Assembly: GCA_002698985.1 (NCBI GenBank)
Contig: PAAY01000014.1
Location: forward strand, 36,359-100,358
Reading direction: 5' to 3'
DNA length: 64,000 bases
Source: Saprospirales bacterium
Lineage (GTDB): Bacteria > Bacteroidota > Bacteroidia > Chitinophagales > Saprospiraceae
The notes under the pieces are model-generated. The model was not told the origin of the DNA, ran no database searches, and saw nothing but the letters and a program-made list of their open reading frames with translations. Numbering within the stretch: the stretch's first letter is position 1; the number at the start of each line of letters is the position of its first letter. The translations under genes were made by a program, and so were the position numbers. Shown in pieces: positions 50,535 through 61,000 of this stretch.

Positions 50535-51832
50535 ATTTTCACCCACTCCACTATCTTCCTCACGCCTTCCATCACTTTAGGAGCAATTTGCTCTGCGAGC
50601 GCTGCGGCGTCTTGGTAATTCTGTGAAGCTGCCCCCCTGATGTATTCCAGGGCAGCCCCACCGTCAAAATCCACATAGCTGAGGCGAGCACCGAGGAATT
50701 CCTCCGGGAAGCCAAAATCGCTGGCAGGCAGCAGGGCCACCCCCGTTTCATTGAGCAGGTTTTCGCAGAGCTCTTCACTGGTCAGAATGTTGCGGTCTGC
50801 CAGGGCGCCCCGGTAGGCTTCAAAGTTTGGGAACACATAAAAACCACCCTGCGGTGCCGGATGGCTGATGTTGTTGTCATCGAGCAAATCCGATACAGCC
50901 TGCCCAACCACTTTGAGTGCCATGCGTGAAAGCTGCAAGTATTCCTCCAGGTCAGGTCCGTTTTGGAAGGCCCGTACGGCAGCATACTGGACGGGGGTTG
51001 AGGTGGAAGTGAATGTTTCACTGGCAGCCACGGCCATGGCATTCAGCAACCAGCGCATGGATTCCGGAAAGGCAAAAGTTCCCAGCCGCCAGCCGCCTGC
51101 GCCGCACCACTTACTCAGCCCACTGCTGATAATGGTACCCTCCGGATAATAGGACGCTATGGACTTGTGGGTCCCATCGTGATGCACCTCCCCATAAATT
51201 TCATCAGACAGCACCACCACCCCGTACTTCTCTAACACTTCGGCCATGGCTTTCAAGTCATCTTCGGAATAGGTGGCGCCGGTCGGGTTGGCCGGATAGT
51301 TCAGGATCAGCAGGCGGGGATGGGTAGGATCTTTGGCACAGAGCTTTTCCAACTGAGCCGGCGTCATCAGCCAGTTTTCCTCTTCTTTCGTCGGAACCCA
51401 GTGAACTTGCCTTGCAGCAATCCTGGCCTGCGGGGCATACGACACCCAACTGGGCCGGGGAATGACAAGGTCACCGTAATAAACCAGTTGCAACAGGAAC
51501 ATCAATTCCTTCGAGCCAGGCCCAATCAGCACATCCTCGGCGGTGTATTGCGACCCAGTATGCCGGTTGTGAAACTTCGCAACTGCTTCCCGCAATTCAC
51601 GAAGACCCTTCACCGGCAAATAGTCTTTCTGATGGGCATTGTCACGCAATGCATGCACCACCGGCTCCGGCACCGGAAAAGGTGACTGCCCGAATCCGAG
51701 CCGGTAAACACTTTTTCCCTGGCGGGCCAACTCTGCACTGCGCTCGTTGATGCGGAGGGTGGCTGATGGCTGCAATCCCCTTACGTTGAGGTTGAGCTGT
51801 ACGGCAATTCGACTTTCTTTTCTGTTTTCCAT
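50513..51832 (-). CDS. Class I/II PLP aminotransferase
   Basis: A 439-residue fold-type I aminotransferase. Motifs: G-F-G-Q-S-P-F-P-V-P (46-55), N-Y-P-A-N-P-T-G-A (178-186), S-D-E-I-Y-G (209-214), and PLP Lys241 in S-S-G-L-S-K-W-C-G-A-G-G-W-R-L-G. Closest in style to AspC/AlaT-like enzymes; amino donor not determinable. The C-terminal residues from about 433 (G-M-R-D-E-G) come from the GGGATGA tract. The downstream ABC ATPase gene starts 75 bases later on the same strand, so they may share a transcript. Confidence 0.9.
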   Translation of the reverse strand: MENRKESRIAVQLNLNVRGLQPSATLRINERSAELARQGKSVYRLGFGQSPFPVPEPVVHALRDNAHQKDYLPVKGLRELREAVAKFHNRHTGSQYTAEDVLIGPGSKELMFLLQLVYYGDLVIPRPSWVSYAPQARIAARQVHWVPTKEEENWLMTPAQLEKLCAKDPTHPRLLILNYPANPTGATYSEDDLKAMAEVLEKYGVVVLSDEIYGEVHHDGTHKSIASYYPEGTIISSGLSKWCGAGGWRLGTFAFPESMRWLLNAMAVAASETFTSTSTPVQYAAVRAFQNGPDLEEYLQLSRMALKVVGQAVSDLLDDNNISHPAPQGGFYVFPNFEAYRGALADRNILTSEELCENLLNETGVALLPASDFGFPEEFLGARLSYVDFDGGAALEYIRGAASQNYQDAAALAEQIAPKVMEGVRKIVEWVKIGMRDEG

Positions 51833-51955
51833 GGCTGCAAGTGCTTAGGTTAAACAGCGAGGCTGAGAATCGATGATTCAAAAGAAGGTGTAAGAATATT
51901 CATTTCAGTTGAGAATTACACAGCTCTTGTCCGGAAATGTCCTGACCCCTCCAGT

Positions 51956-52011
51956 ACCGTACCGTCGATCTCCCGATCGACTGCTTCTCGTCGAACTGGA
52001 GTTCGACGGTA
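51956..52011. repeat. Nested word-palindromes
   Basis: GTACCGTCGA and TCGACGGTAC form outer arms; GTCGAACTGGAGTTCGAC is an inner palindrome and ATCTCCCGAT another. Same style as the clusters at 3022-3257 and 24196-24313. Confidence 0.65.
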
Positions 52012-52013
52012 CG

Positions 52014-52041
52014 AAAAAAGGCGGGGATTTCTCCCCGCCTT
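52014..52041 (-). terminator. Intrinsic terminator of the giant adhesin gene
   Basis: AAGGCGGGG (52018-52026) pairs with CCCCGCCTT (52033-52041) around ATTTCT; read on the minus strand the stem is followed by six T, about 30 bases after the stop codon. Confidence 0.9.
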
Positions 52042-52071
52042 CCAATAAACGCCGAGGCGTCATTGTCCACG

Positions 52072-55000
52072 TTATCTGTTGATCTCGATGAACCCGGTGT
52101 AGCGGGTGCCATCGCCAAGATCGAGCAAGTAGAAGTAGGTGCCGTCAGGCAGATCGTTCTGACCCCAGGTACCACCCCAGTCGCTGCGGTAGTCTTTGGT
52201 CCTGAAGACCAGGTTACCCCAGCGGTTGAAAATCTGAAGCGTATGGTTGGGGTACTTCTGCAATCCTTCGATCACGAAGTAATCATTCACCCCGTCGCCG
52301 TTTGGTGAGAATCCGGTGTAGATCACCAGATCAGAGCACCTTACGGTTACCCATACCACTGCTGTGTAACAACCTTCTGCCGTGCACACTTCATAGAGGA
52401 AATGATCCTGCGTGGCATTGTCAAAGTCGTTGCAATAGTCTTCAGACGGAATGTAGGTGATCGTATTGTCGGCGTTGACAATTACGGCACCGTGTTGCGG
52501 TTTCTGCACGATGTTCAGGCTCAGCACCGGTGATGCGAACTGGTCGTTGGCCAGGATGTCACCGGTCACAGGCTGGTTGATCAGCGTGGTCAGGTTGTCC
52601 TCGCCCAGTTTGGTTTCGCTTTCAGCAACGGCACGCACTTCCACATCGATGTAGGTAGTGTCGCAAATGCCGTATTCATCGCAGAGTACGAAACAAGCCG
52701 AGGTCTGGCCAGGCTCCATGCCGACGCACTGGATGCACCAGGTGCCCGGAATCAGTTCCAGTTGGGCAGCACCCGAGTTGCTCTGGCAGATGTTTTCCAG
52801 TCCGGTCACTTCACCCATGATCTCATCGAGGTCCAGACAGATGGTATCCACCTGGTTCTGATCGATCACATTGGAGAAGTAGTCGGCATTGACACATGCC
52901 ACCATGACGGTAAGCGTATCGCTGAAGCCGTCGGCCTTGCGGATGGCAACAAAGGTGTTCTCGCCTTCGGGCAAGGTCACCCTTGCATTGCCGGCACTGG
53001 TATTGGTGTTCACATCCATCACGGCTGCTGCGCCGGTGCTGTTCTGACGCACCTTGAGCGGGCCGTACTGGTTGTTGCCACCACCAATGATGACGAAGCT
53101 TTGCTCATCCACCTGCCAGTTGCCGGCAGGATCGAGGCTGTTCATCAGGGCAACCAGTTCCTGAATATCGTTGAAAACGCCACTGAAATGCTGGCCGTTG
53201 ACGGTCCAGTCTTCCAGCGTGTAAGGTCCTGCTGCTCCCATGCCCGGCACACTCACATAAGTGTAGTAATGCTCGGAACTGAAGCCGCAGATGTCGAAAG
53301 CTCCCGTGAACGGCTGGCCGTTCAGTTCGAAGTCGTATTTGGGCAGATCACTGTAAGCAATGTCAAGACAGGTGCTCAGGTCGGTGTAGTCGCAGTTGCC
53401 ACTCTTCACAACCAGTTTCTCCTGGAAGATTTCACCTGGCAGCGGCGGAGCAATGTCGACAATTACCGTAAGGGTATCCGTGCAGCCGTCAGCCAGGTTT
53501 TCGTACACCACCTGGTGAGCACCTGCACCCACACTGATCTCCGTACCCATCGGGGTGCTGGTGAAGTTCGGGGAGATCATGGCGGTGTTTTGCGAAGCGA
53601 CGTGAGTAATGAACATATCGCCGTAATTGCCAGCGATGTTCATGCTCGTCAGGCCGAAGAGGTCGGGCTGGTTGTACCACATACCTGCCGAATCAACGGC
53701 ATTCATGGCAGCCACCAGCTCGTCCATGTTGTTGACGGTCGTCATCAGGGTGTCAACACCATGGACCCAGAGCACGTCGTAAGGTCCTGTCTGACCCTGA
53801 CCGGTCACCAGTGCGTAGGTGTAGAACACCACGGTCTCGTTGTTACACTGACCCAACGGCAGGGTGTAAAGTTGTCCGTCCACATAGATGTTGTAGCCCT
53901 GTGAGACCGTGTATGGCACCGGCAGACAAACATTTGCCGGATCGGTCTGGCTGGTCGCAACCAGCGTATCCTGCATGAACAGCGGCGGGCAGTCCGGACA
54001 ATCGTCGCCAATGGTGAACTCCACTTTTGCGAAGCAGGAATCCAAACCATTCTGCTCGACGATGACCACATAGTGGCCCGCAGGCAGGTTGGTGCGGCCG
54101 TTTCCGGCCTGGTTTGGTGTGCCGTGGTTGGGCAACCAGAAGTAGCTGTACAATCCGGGATCGCTCTGCAACAAGATGGTCGCTGCCCCATCGGCATTGC
54201 CGCAGGTGGCATCAAAAATCTCGATGCTGTCCACCACGGGTTCGATGCAAGGACAGATCGTCGACACATCGAACACCAGGGTGTCCGTGCAACCGCCGTC
54301 GCTCACATAGGCCGTGTAGGTTCCGGCCAGGAGTGAATCCCGGAAGGCACCCACATAACCGTCGCTCCAGAGGTAGTTCAGCGTATCCGGTTGCAACAGC
54401 ACAGTGCCGTTGCCGAAGCCGCAGGTATCAGGCGTGGTAACCACCGTCACGTCATACCCACCCACCACAACGATGAGCTGGGTATCTGCAACCGTATTGC
54501 CAGCACCATCCGTAGCTGACCAGATGCGGGTGATCAGCGTATCACAACCGCCGCCCGGCACCAGTCCTGTAAACTCGGTGAAGGTCACCGGTATGGTATC
54601 GCCCGTGCAATCGTCGTAAGCGGACACCACAGCCGGATCGGGCACGGTTTGTCCCTGATTGCTGTAGATGGTCGAGTCTGCAGGCACTCCGGTCAGTATC
54701 GGCGCTCCGCCATCCAGCACGTGGATGGTCTGGGTCGCTGTCGCAACATTGCCACAGTCGTCGATGGCGGTGAAGGTGCGCACCAGGTCGTAACCACCCG
54801 TTGCAGGAACGGTATCCTGCGTGGCTGAGATGAGGGCATTGCCGCAGGCATCTTCCGCCACAGCATTTCCGTAAGGTGGAACGGGATCACCGCAATTGAT
54901 GGTGGTGTCAGCCGGCACACTTGTGAAGACAGGCGGCAGGGTATCCACGATCACCATTGTGATTGTAATGGAAGTTGAATTGCCGCAGGCATCAGTGGCC

Positions 55001-58000
55001 GTCCACTTGCAGTTGAGGCTGAGCAGGAAGCCATCCGTCTCACAATCACCGATCAGCACACTTCCTTCGGTAAATCCGATCACGGCTTCGTTGCAACCAT
55101 CGATGGCATCGGCACTCTGAGCACCGAACACCTCCGTGTTGGAGCAGTCCATCACCAGGGTGTCGCCATCCTGGAAGCCTGCCAGCCACGGGTGGTTGAA
55201 GACGATGGCCGGAGCCAGCGTGTCGATGATGTGGACGGTCTGTGTCGCTGTCGCAACATTGCCACACTCGTCGGTGGCCGTCCAGGTGCGGGTCACCACT
55301 ACATCACACACATCTGTGCTGTCAACCACTTCATTGTATTGCAAGGCGACAGAATCAGCGCAGTTGTCGGTGGCATAAATCGCATCCAATGGCAGCTGCT
55401 CACCACACTGAATGGTGGTATCAGCAGGCACACCCACGATCTGCGGTGCCAGGGTGTCCACCACTGTGATCACCTGAACGATGCTGTCCGCATTGCCGCA
55501 GGCATCGGTAGCTGTCCAGGTACGGGTGATGGTGTACGGGCAGCCGGTGCCGGTCACTTCGTTGAAGACCAGGCTCGGCGCAGGATCACAGGTATCGCTG
55601 ATGCTGAGGGTGTCAGCAGGTGGCACATTGCCGCAGGCGACGGTGATATCAGCAGGAACACTGCTGAACAGCGGCGCCTCATTGTCAATCACCTGAATGT
55701 CCTGGGTGTGAACGAAGGTGTTGCCACAATCGTCCGTTGCCGTCCAGGTCCTGGTGATGGTATAGTTGCAGCCACTGCCGTTGGTCGTTTCACCGAAGGT
55801 CAGCATCAGGCTGGTGTCGCAGTTATCGAATGCCAGGAGCGTGTCAACAGGCGGTATTCCGTCGCAGCTGACGATGGTGTCGGCCGGCAGATGGTCGAAG
55901 GTCGGTGCCTCGTTGTCTTCCACCCGGATGCGCTGGGTCAGGCTGCTGCTGTTGCCGCAGGCATCGGTAGCCGTCCAGGTGCGGAAGATGGTGTAGGGGC
56001 AGCCGTTGGTCTGCACATCGTTCATCGTCACAATCGGGTTGCTGTCGCAATTGTCCGTTGCCGTCACAACCGGCGGAATCGGAATGTTACCACATTCAAC
56101 GGTCACATCGGCAGGCACACCGCTGAGCACTGGCGGCGTCTGATCTTCCACCGTGATGGTTTGCGTCAGCGAAGCCGTATTGCCGCATTGGTCGGTAGCC
56201 GTCAGCGTGCGGATGATGACGTAATCACCCGGGCAGCCGCCGGCAATGGTGCTGTCGCTAAGGCTGAGAACCGGTGCCAGGTCGCAGTTGTCCGTCACTG
56301 TGATGCTGTCCAGTGATGGCTGGGCAGGCACCTGTCCGCAGTCCACGGTGATGTCAGCCGGCAGGCCACCGGCGATGACCGGCGCCTGGGTGTCCACCAC
56401 CCGGAAATAGACGAACCACTCACTCTCGTTGCCGCACTGGTCTTCAGCACGCCATCCGCAGCGCATGAGCATCATGTAGTCCTCGCCCTGACAGTTGGGC
56501 TGGGCAACGATGATTTCTGTGCTGAAGAGGAGCGGAGCCTGATCGCAGGCATCAGTGGCATAAGCGTCAGTATATTCCAAAACAGGCACCGCATCGCACT
56601 CAAAGGTCAGGGTATCACCGCTGGGCACACCCACCAGTTGCGGATGCGTCACGGTGATGACGGGTGCCGTCGTATCGATCAAATGGATGTGCTGGTGGAA
56701 ACCGGTCTGGTTGCCACAGTCATCCGTAGCCGTGAAAATCCGGTTGATGACGATGTCGCAGCTGTCCTGGTCGTTGACCAGCACTACAAGATCCACCGTT
56801 ACACTGGTGTCGCAGTTGTCTGTTGCCGTCGGGTAAACAACCGGCGGAACCGGCTGGCCACACTCGATGGTGATTTCCGACGGAATACCGGAAAGTACTG
56901 GCGGCACAGCGTCGATCACGGTGATCACCTGTGTGGCTGAGCTGCTGTTTCCGTCAAAATCGGTTGCCGTCCAGGTGCGGTAAACGGTGTAACCACAACC
57001 GCCACCCACAATGCTGTCATTCACGACGAGCGCTGGGTCCGGATCGCAGGCATCGAGGGCGTAAACCGCCGGATCAGGTGCCGGCAGGGGATCCTCACAA
57101 CTGATGGTGGTATCGGCCGGTACGTTGTAGATCACAGGCGGAATCATGCCATCGTCAAAAGTGATGGTCTGCGTGCCAACCACGGTGTTGCCGCAGTCGT
57201 CGGTAGCCGTCCAGCTGCGCACGATGACACCCGGCAGCGTGTTTTCCGTAAAGGTCACCGGCACGTTGTTGTCGCAGTTGTCAACGGCCCAGACCGTCGG
57301 CGCCGGTGGCACCGGATCGTTGCACATCAACATCATATCAGCCGGCACGGTATAGAGTTCCGGTGGCGTGGTGTCAATTACGACGACAAAGAAGAACAGG
57401 CTGTCCTGGTTGCCGCACATGTCGGTAGCCGTCCAGCCGCAGCGCAGGAACTGCACGTAGCCAGCCGTTCCGCAATTCTGCAGCGGCGAATCGTATTCCA
57501 GGAAGACCACATCCGCATTGCCACAGTCATCGGTGACGGTCACGTCATCCGGGCCGAGGTTACCCACTACCTGGCATTCCATGTAGAGGGTGTCACCCTC
57601 TTGCAGGCCTGCCAGGTCTGGATTGGTCACGTTGATCTGAGGCACTTCGGTGTCGTAGGTGGTGATCACCTGGGTGGCCGTGGCAGTATTGCCGCAGTCA
57701 TCCGTAGCGGTGTATGTTTTCGTCACAATGATGGCGCAATCCGGGCCGGTCGTCATGGTCTCGTCCACGGTGATGGTCACATCATTGTCGCAATTGTCAG
57801 TAGCCGTTGCCGGAGGCATCACCAGCATGTCGTTGCAACTGGCCAGGGTGGTATCAGCCGGCACAAAGGTGAACACCGGCGGCGTGGTATCACGCACCTG
57901 CACCACCTGGGTGAAGGTTGCCGTCTGGTCGTACTTGTTCACGGCCGTCCAGGTCCGAACGAGGTCATAGCCACAAGGCTGCTGCACCTGCGTCGAGTCG

Positions 58001-61000
58001 AACAGGATGGTCAGGTTCTGGTCACACTGATCGATGAAGGTCGGTGCATTCCAGGGCAGGTTCTGACCACATTCTGCCTGGAGCAGGGTGTCCGGATTGT
58101 TGCCGAGGTTCGGAATGCTGATCTGGGTGTAAACCGTCACCGTATCCGAACTGCCACAGCCAAGGCCATCGTCGTAAGTCACCACATAGGTCGTGGTGGC
58201 CGTTGGGTAGGCACCGGTTACAGCAGCATTCGGGTTCGTCAAACCTGCCGATGGTGACCAACTGTAGTTGCCGGTACCATAGGGCACTGAAGCAATCAAT
58301 GTGGTGGAATCACCCAGGCAAATGTACTGGTCAGCTCCGGCTGTCACTTGCGGACAGAGGTGGAGGCAGAGACCAAGGCTGGTCTCCTGGTCGCCCCAGT
58401 TCAGGGTTACGCAGGGAGAGAAGCCGGTGGCATCTATCAATCCGGTGCTCACCGGACGGTAACCTGCAGGAATGTCGAAGGCCACCCGGTAGTTGCCGGC
58501 CGGCAGGCCGGTGAAACTGTACTGACCAAGGCTGTCGGTCACAGTCGTTGCGATTGGGTTCAATGTATCCGCACAATCGTAGAGGTACACCGTGATGCCC
58601 GCTACCGCAGGATCGGTCACATCGGTCGAGTCGTTGTTGTTGCTGTCTTCGCAAACGATGGAACCAACGGACACGCAACTTACCGGCAGGTTGTTGAGGG
58701 TCACCAGCGGATCACCCGGCTCAAAAATGAAACTCATGTAGTATGGGTTCGCTCCGCATGTCGGGTCACTGATCAGTCCACTCAGGGTATCAGATCCAAG
58801 CACCACCGGATCTGCCATGTTGGTCGGGTCAAACGGACCAGCAGATGGCAGGCAGGTCGTACTCAGCGGATAACCGTTCGGATGGTTGTAGGTCAGGGTG
58901 TACACACCCGGCGTTCCGTCGGTGTAGAACTCGTAATAACCATTGGAGCCATCGGCAACCAGAAAGACCGCACCCGGACCGGAAATACTAACCGTTCCTC
59001 CGGTGATGATCTCCCCACTCGCTTCGCAATAGATCCAGCCCGTCGGGTCATGCGGAAGCACGGTCACCGGCTCCTGATCGATGTCATCCTCGTTGGGATC
59101 GCCATTGTCAGGTGTGGAGTCCATGTCGGGCAGCGGATCGCCGTTCACATCTTTTGCGTCGAAGATCTCGGCATTGTTGACGAGGCTGGCCCCGCTGAGG
59201 GCGTAGATCAGGCGCAGCTTGATGTTGACGCAGGCAGTGTCGCCCACGGCCAGTGCACCCGGAATCATCACCACCGCTGAGTCAGGACTGAGCAGTGTCC
59301 AGCCGTTGTTGTCGTTCGGGCTCAGGATCATTCCCTGCGGAATGACGTCGAGCACCACGATATCGTAGCCCGTCACATTGCCCTCGTTGACCACGCAGAT
59401 GGTGTAGTCCACATCGTCGTTGATGTCAACCACTCCATTCTGGCCTGCGGCCAAATCTTTGAACAATGCGAGGTCAAATTCCGCCATCGTTGGACTGAAC
59501 AGACCAAAGTCGAGGGTCAGGTTGCTGTTTTCATCCCCATCCTCGAAGGTCGGCTCCGACCAGTAGAACAGGCGGATGGTATCGGTCATGATCATGTTGC
59601 CCATCTGGGTACCGTCGTCTGCATTGTCCAGATCGAGGAAAGCCCCGTAGGCCGGTTCAAACGGACCCTGGCCATCCATGTCCTGCGGGCCGTCACCCGT
59701 GGAGCTGAAGTAGCCGGCAGGGATGCCGTTGCCGTTCAGCTTGCCCCAATAGAGGCCGTGGCTCAGTCCGGTGAAGAGGTACTCACCGTTGGCATTGGTC
59801 ACAGTGGTATCCACCAGGAAGTCGTCGGCGGTGCCTTTCAGGCCGTCAGGTCCGGCGTTGTACAGCTCAACTGTCACGCCTGGAATTCCAACGTCGTTGT
59901 TGTTGAAAAGCCCGTCGTTGTCGAAGTCCTCGAACACCAGGTTACCGAGGCTGAGCGGTGGTGGCGGCAGGAATTGAATCTGCGCACCATCGTGGTCGTC
60001 CTCGTCGGTTGGTGCAACGCCGTCACCCGGCACACCGGTGCCGTCACCGAAGATGTAGTCATCGGCAGGTGAGCCGATCTGACCACCGGCATCGTTGCCG
60101 TTGAAGGCATCCGGCGTAGAATCCACGTCGGTTGGCGGCGTATTGGATGGGTTGGTATCGTTGTCGAAGGCTGTGATCTCGGCCCAGTTCACCAGGTTGG
60201 TGTCCAGTGCATTGAGGTTCACAACCAGTTTGATGTCCTGTGCAATGCTGTCGCCCGGTTGCAGCGGGCCTGCGATGATCCAGGCGGGTCCGCCTCCAAA
60301 GTCGAACCATCCCGGGTTCAGGCTCTGCAGGTAAGTAAAGGACGCCGGCTTGTAATCCAGCACCTGGATGTTGTAAGCCGGTACCGTACCCTGGTTGAAG
60401 ACCGTCACGGTGAAGGTCACCGTGTCGCCCAGCGTTACGAGCGGTACCTGACCTGCTGCGGGCGTTTTCCGAAGGGCAAGGTCGAGCACGCAATCGTTGC
60501 GGACATACAGATTGACGGTATAACGCTGGCTGTCGCAACCGGAAGCGTAGAACAAGGTGTCGTGATAGGTTCCGGTGGCGGTCAGCTGCTGACCGAAGAA
60601 ATTATAGGTATCGCCCTGGCAAATGGTATCTGCCCAGACGGAATCCTGCGCAAACTGCACATCCAGGGTGATGGAGGCCGTATTGGTGCAGCCGTTGGCG
60701 CCAGTCACCAGCACGCCGTAATTGGTGTTTACCGAAGGAGAAACAGCCACGGATGCCGTGGTTGCCCCGGTACTCCACAGGTAGCTCACCCCACCCGATG
60801 CTGTCAGGATGGTCGTATCGCCATAGCAGTGGTACGGACCTCCGGTGATGACCACATCCGGCAACTGGTTGACATTCAACAGGTGCGATGCCGTGGCGCT
60901 GCAACCGAACTGGTTGGTCACCGTCACGGTGTACAAGGTGGTGCTATCCGGTACCACCACTATGCTGCTGGTGGTATCGCCGGTATTCCACAGGTAGCTG

